Below, piece after piece: positions 33,345-44,300 of a stretch of DNA of 64,000 bases; position 1 is the first letter of the stretch, and each line of letters starts with the position of its first letter. The DNA lies in contig CM055092.1 in the NCBI GenBank assembly GCA_029204225.1, positions 11,220,570 to 11,284,569 of the forward strand, written 5' to 3'. This DNA comes from Diphasiastrum complanatum. Lineage: Eukaryota > Streptophyta > Lycopodiopsida > Lycopodiales > Lycopodiaceae. Below the pieces are notes generated by a model that worked only from the letters and a program-made list of their open reading frames with translations, was not told the origin of the DNA and did not search any database. The position numbers and the translations under genes are program-made.

Positions 33345-34445
33345 TCTCACAACCTTTCACAGCCTCTCACTGGCTCTCACTGGCTCTCTCACAGCCTCCC
33401 TTTCATAGCCTCTCATTGGGTCTGTGACACAGCCTCTCACAATGCCTCTTGATGATACTTGTCACTGGCTCTATAAAGTCCTCACAACAGGATTCTAGTC
33501 TAAGCATACCATACAAAGCAACAACACATGGGAACCGGTGGAGGTTAAAGCAACCCAACCAAACCTAGATCGTACGGATCTAGCCCCAAGCTATGGATCA
33601 ATTAGAGTCATGGAAAGAGGAGTCACACCAGCAGCATGTAGCTACTCATCACAAATCAAGCATACACTAGTGAGAGCCCAGCAGGTATACTTATACCCTC
33701 CAAGGCCCATGCACCACTAGTAGTGCACTGTGACACCTCACTGGACACCTCTACAGCTTATCTGGGCCACGTCATCCAGTTCCCGAATGACTCACTGATA
33801 GACCCATACCAACTCCACCACCATGTGTTTAGGCCTACAACCATTTATTATGACCATCTACACATAAGGGCCCCAATTCCCTTATCGTCACAATTAACTT
33901 ACGGGTTGTTGGTCTACCGGTCCCTAGCATGGACACGCTACCCGAGACCAGTCATGGGCATGACAGGCTCTCTCTCACAGCCTCTCACAATGCCTCCCAC
34001 AGCTCTCTCTCACAGCCTCTCACTGGCTCTCTCACTGCCTCGTGAGTGCCTATATAACCCCACAGCCTGTTTCCCCATTTGCACTTGTTGATGATCCCAT
34101 GTGCTACTGTACCTGCCCCATGTATTGGTCCCCCACATGCTGCACTCCAATTGGGTCCATGGTCTGCTCCTCCACAGTGCCCATGTGACGGTGTACCTGT
34201 CCGGATTTGCTGCTCCCCCACGTGCTACACTCCGATTGGGTCCATGGTCTGCTCCCCCACAGTGCCCATGTGACAGTGTACCTGTCCGGATTTGTTGCTC
34301 CCCCACATGCTGCACTCCGATTGGGTCCGTGGTCTACTCCCCCACAGTGCCCATGTGACGGTGTACCTGTCCGGATTTGCTGCCCCCCCACATGCTGCAC
34401 TCCCATTGACCACAAGGTCTGCTCTCCCACAGTGCCCCCAGTACA
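33345..34445. repeat. Right-end repeats of hAT copy 2
   Basis: CTCTCACAGCC/CTCTCACTGG repeats (33345-33440 and 33968-34040) are split by a foreign segment. Then comes TATATAA at 34052 and about four units of the roughly 86-bp repeat (34085-34440), each with an inverted CCAAT (ATTGGGTCC) and CTGTCCGGATTTG. Confidence 0.8.
33450..33967 (-). mobile_element. Copy-2-specific insert, possible solo LTR
   Basis: About 518 bp here are absent from the other three copies. They split a CTCTCACAGCC array and are bordered by CTCT on both sides. On the - strand it resembles an LTR: it starts near TGTCATGCCC and ends CAAGTATCA, with GGGTATAAGTATACC as a TATA region in the middle. No coding domain is present. 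The exact ends are uncertain because the flanking array is repetitive. Confidence 0.45.
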
Positions 34446-34569
34446 GTCCCTTGTACAGTAGCATCTTTTTTCTAAATCCTAACCCTTTTTTTTCCTGAAT
34501 TTTTTACCCTGTATTAGCCTGTTAAAAGGGTTTTTTATATAAAAAAAAAATAATAATAATAATAAAAAA

Positions 34570-34679
34570 TATTATTTTTGTGGTGCCGCCCTGGTACCGC
34601 TGGTCTGAGGGCGGCACCATAACTGCGGTACAACCATTATGGTACCGCGGTACCATAATGGCGGTACCACGTGCCACTA
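34570..34679. repeat. GGTACC-rich right terminal block, copy 2
   Basis: The block runs from GTGGTGCCGCCCTGGTACC to ACGTGCCACTAT, with a perfect palindrome around GGTACCGCGGTACC. It is nearly identical to 41006-41110 of copy 3. Confidence 0.82.
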
Positions 34680-34702
34680 TATATATATATATATATATAT
34701 AT
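34680..34702. repeat. TA microsatellite
   Basis: A TA run between the right end of copy 2 and the left end of copy 3. Confidence 0.9.
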
Positions 34703-35110
34703 CATAGATCCAACGGTACCAGGATCCGCGGATCCCGGTACCGCGGATCTAGTGTGGTACCGCGGATCCATACTGATCCGCGGTACCACAAGATATATTA
34801 TTTTTTAATATATAATATTTTTTAATATTTAATATATCACTATATTTCTTTTTAACCTAATCACCCCCCCTCGCTTCATCTCTCTCCCTGCCCATCGCCC
34901 TACTATCCGCGCCCTCCCTGCTATCCGCGCCCTCCCTGTTGTATGCCCATCGCCCTACTGTCCGCACCCTCCCGGCTGTCTTCGCATTGCACTGATCGCG
35001 TCCGCCCCTGCTATTGCTATTTCGGCCTTTGTTGTGGTTTTTTCAAGCCTTCCGACTCCTATCGCACCCACAGAGATCTCTGCCTTCTTTCCCCAGTCCT
35101 TTCTACAGAG

Positions 35111-38100
35111 ATGGTGCATTCCAGCCTTGCCGATCTGTGGGACGAGGTGGACATTGTCAGGCGGGTTCCCGACAAGTCTAACAAGTCCGGTGCAAGGATC
35201 GTGCGCTGTCGATATTGCCTGACCGAGTTCGTTGCCACCCTCACTCGCCTTAAAGGCCACCTACTCGGCGCACGCGCGAGAGATGGTGGCACACTGAATG
35301 CTGCCCCCTGTGCCAGGATGTCCGTTCCCGTCAGGCAGCGACTTTTGGATACCTACGGGCCACGTCTTGTGGCGGGGGAGAACACCATTTCGGAGGGTGT
35401 TCTTCGGTTTTGCACCGCTCCTTACGTGGTTGACCCCGAGATGCTGCCTGCTTGGCTGGCACGCACGAGGAGAGGGAGTGCATCCTCGTCCAGTCCTTTG
35501 CCCCTCGACCCCCTTAGACAGTTCTGCCTCACGCACCCCCATCTGCACCCATCCTGGTGGATCCCGTCCCACCGCGTCCGCCAGTTGCCACTACGGTTCC
35601 ACCACCACCTACTGTTGCTCGCACTCCCCCAGTTTACGACTTTCTCATGGTTTCTCCGCCTCCCGAGCAGGAGCAGGCCCCGGATGCCAGTGACGAGGCC
35701 TTCCAGGATGTTGAGGAGATCCATTCCTCCCTCCCTTCACATCCGGATGACCTCCCTACCCAGCAGTTTTCGTATCCCATGCCAGATGTCCACCCTCCAC
35801 CAGTGTACCCCACTTACGCTGTTGCACCCATCCCGGCCAGTGCATCCCACTCTCCCCATTCCAAGTCTACAGCTGATGCATCCACTAGTGCCCAGCCTGT
35901 CGTGTCATCATCCATTCCCGTCACGTTCGGTGCACTGTGCTGGAGGTCTGCTACCCGTCGCCCAGCTGGGAGAGTTCTTAGGCAACAGAGCATTCGCGGC
36001 GCGCATCAGCCGCACATGGATAGAGAGGCCACACAGGCCGTGGCCAACCAGATTTATGAGCTGAACCTTCCATTTGCCATCACCGACTCCGAGCCCTTCA
36101 AAAGGGCCTTCCGCCTTGCTCAGTCTGTCAGCCCTAGCTAGAGAGTCCCTAGTTTAGAGGTTGTCCGCACACACATGTTGAGGGATAAGGTCGCGTCATT
36201 GTCTAGAGAGATGGAGCCTCTACGTCGCCACTGGGCCACTTACGGTTGCAACATCATGTCCGATGGCTGGACTGATGTCAGGAGGAGGCCGATCCTCAAC
36301 ATATTGGTCTCCAGCTGCATGGGCACACAGTTTTTGAGGGCAGTGGATTTCAGCAGGGGGGGGAGAGTCATATCTGCAAAGTTCATGTTTGATGTCATCA
36401 GGTCTTCCATCCTGTCCATAGGCCCACAACATGTCGTCACAGTGGTGACGGACAATGCCACGAACTGCATTCAGATGGGTGTACTGCTAGAGGTTGAGTT
36501 CCCTCACATTGTTCATACCCCCTGTGCCGCGCACGACATAGACCTTCTGATGGGGGACATAGGTGCACTTCCCTGGGTTAGAGCCATCGTCCGTGGGGCC
36601 CTCTTCCTGGTGACTTTTGTCACCAGGAAGAGGCGTGTTCTTGCCATGTTCCGGGTGTTCAGCCATCTAGACCTCCATAAGGCAGCCCCCACACGCTTTG
36701 CATTCGACTTGGTGGTCATCGACCGTCTGATCAGGTGTAGGGCGCAGCTTCTACAGATGGTTGCTAGTGATCTTTGGTGACGTTTCTGCGCATTGAGGAT
36801 GGGGAGCACTTTTCTTCGACAATGAGGGGAGACCAGTTCTGGAGGGATGCACAGACATTGTCAGGACTGCTTCGACCACTTTACATTGTGCTCCGCATGG
36901 CTGATAGCGAGGGGTCGACACTTGGACTGGTATATGCGCTCATGGGCCGGATTGGACAGTTCCTGCAGCTGCCCATCTTGCAGCCAGAGAGGTAAGCAGT
37001 ATAGTAATGTAATTGGCCTTTATCTTTTCAGTACTTGCTAGTTTGTTTTTCTGTCAATGTTAAGTTTTTTCGTAATGCCCTACACCACATGCCTCTCACC
37101 TGTAGGATGACCGAGCTGAAGTTCATCTGGGAGACGCGGTGGAACTACTTCCACAGCAGTATCCACAGCGTTGCACACATACTGCATCCCCTCTTCCTCT
37201 CTCCGACACAGATTGCAGACAGGGAGCTCGAGGCCGATTGGCTTCAGTACATTCACAGAGTGGGTCCACACAAAGGTTTGGATCCTATCAGGCTCATGGA
37301 GGAGCTTGCTGCATTTTGTTTCGGCATGGGCACATTCGGCCACCCGACTGCTCAGGATCCAGAGAGGAGGCAGCTACCCATTACCTGGTGGACCATGTTC
37401 GGTAGCACATACCCATCTTTACAGCGTCTTGCACTGCGTGTCCTTTCTCAGGTATGCATCGCATTTTGTCCTCCATTGCTGTGTTTTGTTGAAGTTCCAC
37501 CCCTGCCACAATGTGCTGAAGTATTTCAATGCACGTACCACAGGACTGTGCTGCCTCCGTGTGTGAGCGTAATTGGAGCACATGGGCACTCATTCACATG
37601 AGGAGAAGAAACCGGTTGTCAGTGAGTCAGTTGGAGCGGTTGGTGTTCTGTAGCATCAACGCACGTCTCGCCTGGAAACTTTCGACCATTACGAGCGCAT
37701 TGCAGGTGATAAGCTAATCTTTCATAGCATGTTGGTTGACTCCTGGTATGTTGGTTTCATTTCTTGATAGAGTTGTCTCCCTGACATGCAAATTTTAAAC
37801 CTTGCAGACGAAGATATCTGATTTGGAGCGCTAGGTTGACTTGCCTACGGACAGCACCCATCCCATGCCTGTAGATGACCTGGGCACAGTTGATGGCAGA
37901 GAGAGAGAGGGAGCTTGCCGAGATGAGAGAGAGAGAGGTTGGGCTTGAGCAGAGAGAGCCTCCATTGTACGAGGTAGATGAGCCAGTGTCAGAGGATGAT
38001 CAGGATGAGGATGAGCCCATTCGGGTTGTGTTCGCCAGATCAGTGCGGGATGAGACATATGATACAGGTTTCGGGCACACGCCTAGAGCAGGGGTCACAG

Positions 38101-39436
38101 GTGCATCACATGGTGGAGGTGGGACACATGCCACAGATTATACCACGAGACGGGCAGGGCACACAGGGGGGGCCAGTGGCATACCTTCTTATGTTGATAT
38201 GATGGAGGAGGCTCTTGATAGGGGGCAGAGTGATTTGGGTTTACCTTCCGCAGCTGCTTGGATGCGTGCATCACAGAGCCATAGGCATTTCTATGACAGC
38301 ACACCAGAGGAGTCACCAGATGACTTTGATTGTACCGATTGGGAGGCCATGCAGGGTCCGCATGGTGCACAAGATGATCCAGAGGATGGTGCACATGATG
38401 AGTCCCAGAGCCCAGAGCATTTGTATTCGGATGCCCAACTGGACGACTTGATAGCAGACTTGGATTCAGAGGCCCAGTAGATGCCGAGCGTCAGGGCGCC
38501 CCCATCCTCTCTAGCCAGCATGCCCTACACAGAGTCTCAGCCAGAGCAGCTACACGAGGTGCCTGCAGTTCCTCCAGTTCTTCAGAGGGTGTATGTGCGC
38601 CGCACAACACCTCCAGTGCCACCGATACCGTTGAGGCCTACAGCCATTTCATCGCCATCCACTTTTGCAGCAGCAGGTCTCCATGGCAGGCCACCATCTG
38701 TGCCCAGATCTTCTCTTGCAGCGCCCACATCTACAGACGCTCCTCCAGTGGCAGCACCCACAACACATCCTCCTCCATTGGCAGCACCCACGGCCCCGGC
38801 TCCTCCTTTGGCAGCACCCACAGCACCGGCTCCTCCTTTGGCAGCACCCAGGATGTACCAGTACCGTCCACCACAGCGCCCCTTTCAGTACTTATCGCCG
38901 CTGTACTTGCCTCCTGCAGGGACGGCCCCTCCACATCCAGTTCCTCCACCAGCAGCAGGCCCACGGGCACACACTCCTCGGACCTATCCTCCACTATCAG
39001 CTGCACAGGGACACCCATCTTTGGCTACTGTATCCCAGCCGGCTGCAGCTTGGGCCCAGCCTAGTCAGCCAGGTGATCTGCATGGGGGTGATGAGGCATT
39101 GACGGCTCCCCTCGTCTGCAAGAGGCCAGGAAGGCCCAAGGGTGCACCGAACAAGAAAGGCAGGGCACAGAAACAGCCAGGGAAGAGAGGACGACCTCGC
39201 AGGGCTCCAATTGCTGGTAGAGGTGCAGTATTACAGCCAGCTGCAGCAGGTGTTGTTGGTTTAGCCTGCTTGGGGGCTGATGCGGAGGCAGATTGGGAGG
39301 ATGAGGATGACGAGTCTTCCCCCTCGGATACACAGTCCACGCCATTACCAGACATGCATAGATATCAGTTGCGGGAGTGAGCTCGGGGCCCTGAGTTGTC
39401 TCCGGAGCATTCATCTTAGTTTGAGGCAGAGCATTG
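35111..39436 (+). pseudogene. hAT transposase, copy 3 (all exons, broken)
   Basis: From ATG 35111 the BED-type finger (CRYCLTEFVATLTRLKGH) and linker are open to about 35500, where a small deletion shifts frame. The next frame runs to TAG 36139 (a Trp codon in copies 1 and 4). The catalytic core (36175-36780) has SDGWTDV and VVTDNATNC, and an 8-bp loss near 36778 shifts frame again. Exon 2 (WETRWNYFHSSIHSVAHILH) begins near 37107, the dimerisation motif SVCERNWSTWALIHMRRR lies near 37555, and exon 4 runs from 37808 with further TAGs near 37833 and 38478. The Pro-rich tail and AT-hooks (38481-39380) are open. It is dead but complete in layout. Confidence 0.9.
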
Positions 39437-39936
39437 ATTGTAGCTCTATCATTTTATTTTCAGCAGTTTGATATCATGTTCCATGTTTGGCGGCCAGATG
39501 GTCGAACACTGTATTCAGACCATTTTCCATATTATATTCAGTGTTGGACGTATTCTATTCACTGCACAATGTGTATTTGTCAATTTGTAATTGTGATGTT
39601 CTACTCGCAGTTTTACTTCAAATGGTGTGTGCGTGTTTTCATTTAGTTTTCACTACAGAGATTGAGAGCATATGCAGAACACAGAAATACAACCCCCCTG
39701 ATAGCATTTCATAAACACATACATCAGATTGCAATACACAAGGCACGCATTGCACAAAAAACACACCGTACATTAATTCATCAGATGTATCAAAATTACA
39801 ATACGTATTCCCGCCGCATACGGCTGGGGCTGTTCTTTACACTATGCTAGACACTAAATGCTGCCTCATCTACTGATAAACATTACATAACAACAATTAG
39901 CCACATACGGCTAGACCCCATCTATGCTAAACATTC

Positions 39937-40281
39937 CTATGGATCCTCCACTGACTCCTCGCCCTCGTCAGGAGCATTGTTATGCCGCTCTCGCTCTGCC
40001 TCTCGGTTACCCCGAGCCGCCTCCTGGCCAGCCCGACGGCGGGCAGCCCTTTCCCTGACCATGATGAGCTGCCGTCGTGTGAAGTTCATTCCGATCTGCT
40101 CATCCAAATCCAGCTCGACAGTGGGGGCAGGGGCCACAGCGGGGGCGGGGATCTGCAGCTCTGGGTGTCTCTGCCGAGTCTCTCGCAACATCTCTGCAAT
40201 GTCTGCCTCTTGCTTCCGATGCCTTTCGTTTTGCCTTTGGACATCTTCCTCGAGCTTCCTCCTGGCTTCGCCCTCCGCCAT
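39937..40281 (-). CDS. Small convergent hAT-borne protein, intact in copy 3
   Basis: A 114-residue protein I cannot assign to a known family. It starts MAEGEARRKLEEDVQRQNER, followed by a heptad-like charged helix to about residue 45, a Pro/Ala linker (IPAPAVAPAPT), a core with ELDLDEQIGMNF (about 61-72), a basic patch RRQLIMVRERAARRR (about 74-88) and an acidic tail ending GEESVEDP. It faces the transposase tail to tail inside the same element, and homologous frames occur at the same place in all four large copies. The repeats upstream and a TTAAATA about 200 bp before the ATG look like its promoter. Two other copies begin MAERIPPRPEGEARRKLEE, so the start here is slightly shortened by a small deletion. 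A DNA-binding or regulatory helper of transposition is possible but is inference only. Confidence 0.6.
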   Translation of the reverse strand: MAEGEARRKLEEDVQRQNERHRKQEADIAEMLRETRQRHPELQIPAPAVAPAPTVELDLDEQIGMNFTRRQLIMVRERAARRRAGQEAARGNREAERERHNNAPDEGEESVEDP

Positions 40282-40305
40282 CTCACGACACCCTGTTGCT
40301 CGAAA

Positions 40306-40885
40306 TGACCCTCACAGCCTCTCACAGCCTGGCTCTCACTGGCTCTCTCACAGCCTCTCACTCGGTCTGTGACACAGCCTCTCACAATGCCTCTCTCTCA
40401 CAGCCTCTCACTGGCTCTCCCTCACAGCCTCTCACAATGCCTCTCACAGCCTCTCACTGGCTCTCTCGCTGTCTCGTGAGTGCCTATTTAACCCCACAGC
40501 TTGTTTCCCAATTTGCTTTTGTTGATGATCCCATGTGCTACTGTACCTGCCCCATGTATTGCTCCCTCACATGCTGCAGTTTGATTGGGTCCATGGTCTG
40601 CTCCTCCACAGTGCCCATGTGACGGTGTACCTGTCCGGATGTATTGCTCCCCCACATGCTGCACTTCGATTGGGTCCATGGTCTGCTCCTCCACAGTGCC
40701 CATGTGCTACTGTACCTGCCCCATGTATTGCTCCCCCACATGCTGCACTCCGATTGGGTTCGTGGTCTGCTCCCCCATAGTGCCCATGTGACGGTGTACC
40801 TGTCCGGATTTGTTGCCCCCCCACATGCTGCACTCCCATTGACCACCAGGTCTGCTCTCCCACAGTGCCCCCAATACAGTCCCCC
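40306..40885. repeat. Right-end repeats of hAT copy 3
   Basis: A long CTCTCACAGCC/CTCTCACTGG array (40306-40470) is followed by TATTTAA at 40486 and about four units of the roughly 86-bp repeat (40520-40880). The units alternate between two versions, GACGGTGTACCTGTCCGG and CTACTGTACCTGCCCCATG, after GTGCCCATGT. Confidence 0.82.
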
Positions 40886-41005
40886 TGTACAGTAACATCT
40901 TTTTTCTAAACCATAGCCCTTTTTTATCCTAAATTTTTTACCCAGTTTTAGCCTGTTAAAAGGGTTTTTTTTTTTTTAAAAAAAATAATAATAAAAAATA
41001 TTATT

Positions 41006-41108
41006 TTTGTGGTGCCGCCCTAGTACCGCTGGTTTGAGGGCGGCACCATAACCGCGGTACCACCATTATGGTACCGCGGTACCATAATGGCGGTACCACG
41101 TGCCACTA

Positions 41109-41110
<2 letters not shown>
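41006..41110. repeat. GGTACC-rich right terminal block, copy 3
   Basis: Starts GTGGTGCCGCCCTAGTACC and ends ACGTGCCACTATG. It contains a perfect palindrome centred on GGTACCGCGGTACC. Confidence 0.82.
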
Positions 41111-41166
<56 letters not shown>

Positions 41167-41170
41167 TTTA
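41111..41170. repeat. TA microsatellite
   Basis: About 28 TA units with one GTA interruption. It lies between copy 3 and the body of copy 4, at the place where other copies have AT-rich DNA just inside their left block. Confidence 0.93.
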
Positions 41171-41394
41171 AACCCTATCCCCCCCCCCTCCCCTCTCACT
41201 TCATCTCTCTCCCTGCCCGTCGCGCGCCCTCCTTGCTGTCCGCACCCTCCTTGCCATCACACTGTCTTTGCGTACGACAGATCGCGTCCGCCCCTGCTAC
41301 TGCTGTTTCCGCCATTGCTATGGTTTTTCCAGCCTTCCGCCTCCTATCGCATTCATGATCATCTCTGCCTTTTTTCCCAGTTCCTTCTATAGAA

Positions 41395-44300
41395 ATGGTG
41401 CATTCCAACCTTGTCGATCTGTGGGACGAGGTGGACGTTGTCAAGAGGGTTGCCGACAAGTCCAACAAGGTCGAGTTCGTTGCCACCCTCGCTCGCCTGA
41501 AAGGCCACCTGCTCGGTGCACGCGTCAAAAATGGTGGCACACTGAATGATGCCCCTTGTGCCAGCATGCCTGTCCCCGTCAGGCAGTGACTTCTGGACAC
41601 CTACGGGCCACGACTTGTGGCGGGGGAGAACACCATTTCGGAAGGTGTTCTCCGGTTTTGCACCGCTCCTTACATGGCTGACCCCAAGTTGTTGCCTGCT
41701 TGGCTGGCATGCACGAGGAGAGGGAGTGCATCCTCGTCCAGTCCCACTGCCCCTCAACCCCCTCAGACAATTCCGCCACACGCACCCCCATCCGCACCCA
41801 TTCTGGTTGATCCCATCCCCTTACGTCCGCCAGTTGCCACTGCCGTTCCACCACCACGTCCTGTTGCTCGCACTCCCCCAGTTTACGATTTTCTCATGGA
41901 CTCTCCACCACCCGAGCAGGCCCAAGGTGCTAGTGATGAGGTCTTCGAGGATGTAGAGGAGATCCCTTCGTCCCTCTCTTCTTATCCGGATGACGTCCCT
42001 AGCCAGCAGTTTTCGTATCCCATGCCAGATGTTGCCCCTCCATCAGTGCACCCCACTTATGCTGCTGCACCAATCCCTGCCAGTGCATCCTATTCTCCCC
42101 ATTCCACGTCTACAGCCGATGCATCCAGAAGTGCCCAGCCTGTTGCGTCATCGTCCATTCCTGTCATAGTTGGTGCACCATGCTGGAGGTCCGCTACCCG
42201 TCGCCCAGCTGGGAGAGTTCTTAGGCAGCAGAGCATTCGCGGCACGCTTCAGCTGCACATGGAAAGAGAGGCCACACAGGCCGTGGCCAGTTTGATTTAT
42301 GAGCTGAACCTTCCATTTGCCGTCACCGACTCTAAGCCCTTCAAAAGGGCATTCTGCCTTGCACAGTCTGTCAGCCCTAGCTGGAGAGTCCCTAGTTCAG
42401 AGGTTGTCCGCACACATATGCTAAGAGATAGGGTGGAGTCCTTGTCTGGAGCCTGTACGTCGCCACTGGGCCACATACGGTTATAGCATCATGTCCGATG
42501 GCTGGACTGATGTCAGGAGGAGGCCGATCCTCAACATCTTGGTCTCCAGCTGCATGGGCACACAGTTTTTGAGGGCCGTGGATTGTAGTGGGGGGGGGGA
42601 GAGTCATATCTGCAGAGTTCATGTTTGATGTCATCAGGTCTTCCATCTTGTCCATAGGCCCCCAACATGTTGTCACGGTGGTGTCGGACAATGCCACCAA
42701 TTGCATTTAGATGGGTGTCCTGCTAGAGGCCGAGTTCCCTCACATCGTGCATACCCCCTGTGCAGCGCACGACATAGACCTTCTGATGGGGGACATAGGT
42801 GCACCTCCCTGGGTTAGAGCCATCATTTGTGAGGCCCTGTTCCTGTTGACTTTTGTCACCAAGAAAAGGCGTGTTCTTGCCATGCGGGTGTTCAGCCATT
42901 TGGACCTACGGAAGCCAGCCCCCACACGCTTTGCATTCGACTTGGTGGTCATCGACCGTTTGATCAGGTGCAGGGCACAGCTTCTATAGATGGTTGCCAG
43001 TGATCTTTGGCGTGCCAGTACGTTTCAGCGCACAGAGGATGGGGAGCACTTTTCTTCCATGGTGAGGGGAGACTAGTTCTGGAGGGATGCGCAGACATTG
43101 TTGGGACTGCTTCATCACTCTACATTGTGCTCCGCATGGCTGACAGCGAGGGGTCCACTCTTGGACTGGTGTATGAGCTCATGGACCGGATTCGACAGTT
43201 CCTGCAGCTGCCCATCTTGTAGCTAGAGAGGTAAGCAGTATAGCAATGTAATTGCGCTTTAACTTTTTTCAGTGCTTGCTAGATTGTTTTTTTGTTGAAG
43301 TCATGTTTTTCCGTCATGCCCTAAACCACATGCCTCTCACATGCAGGATGACCGAGCTGAAGTTCATCTGGGAGACGCAGTGGAACTACTTCCACAGGAG
43401 TATCCACAACATTGCACCCATACTGCATCCCCTCTTCCTCTCTCCGACACAGATCGCAGACAGGGAGCTCGAGGTGGAGAGGCTTGAGTACATTCACAGG
43501 GTGGGCCCACACATTGGTTTGAATCCTATTAGACTCATGGAGGAGCGAGCTGCATTTCATTTCGGCATGGGCACGTTCGGTCACCCAGCTGCTCAGGATC
43601 CAGAGAGGAGGCAGCTCCCCATTACCTGGTGGACCATGTTCGGTAGCACCTATCCCTCCATACAGCATCTTGCACTGCGGGTCCTCTCACAAGTATGCAG
43701 TTTATTTCATTCTCCCTTAGTGCGTTTTCTTGACATTCCACCTGTGCAGATGTGCTAAACGATTTCATTGCGTGTACCACAGGATTGCGTTGCCTCTGTG
43801 TGTGAGCGTAATTGGAGCACATGGGCCCTCATTCGCACGAGGAGAAGAAACAGGCTGTTAGTGAGTCAGGTAGAGCGGTTGGTGTTTTGCAGCACCAACG
43901 CACGTCTCGCCAGGAGACTACCGACCATTACGAGCGCATTGCAGGTGATAGCCTATTCTCCCATAGCATGTTGGTTGACGTCTCACCAATGCGTTGGTTT
44001 CATTTCCTGATCAAGCTGTTTCTTTAACATGCTAAATTTTAACCTTGCAGACGAAGATATCTAATTTGGTGCGTCAGGTTGACTTGGCTACGGACAGCAC
44101 CCATCCCATGCCTGCAGATGACTTGGGCACACAGTTGATGGCAGAGAGAGAGAGGGAGCTTGCCGAGATGAGAGAGAGAGAGAGAGCTTGGGCTAGATCA
44201 TCAAGAGCCTCCATTGTACGAGGCAGATGAGCTAGTGTCAGAGGATGAGCAGTATGAGGATGAGCCCATTCGGATTGTGTTTGCCAGATCAGAGTGGGAT

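Larger units (their letters stand above)
28776..34679 (+). mobile_element. hAT copy 2
   Basis: This + strand element starts CATAGATCCAGCGGTACC, directly against the truncated left block of the deletion derivative (head to head, no TA run between). It ends ACGTGCCACTAT beside a TA run. Its transposase has lost internal exons and it has an extra segment at 33450-33967. Confidence 0.88.
34703..41110 (+). mobile_element. hAT copy 3 (most complete, 6.4 kb)
   Basis: This copy has both termini. The left end starts CATAGATCCAACGGTACC and the right end ends CGTGCCACTATG, giving imperfect inverted repeats CATAG…GGTACC. It sits between TA runs on both sides. It has all four transposase exons, though broken, and an intact small convergent gene, and is the best reference for the family. 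Confidence 0.9.

Noticed and set aside
34010-34430. Several long overlapping open frames in both directions across the 86-bp repeats
   Set aside because: They are translations of a tandem repeat whose unit lacks stops in several frames; the frames are not kept between copies.
25548-41170. Regularly spaced repeats that could suggest a CRISPR-like array
   Set aside because: The spacing comes from whole transposon copies and TA microsatellites in a plant genome; there are no short direct repeats with unique spacers.
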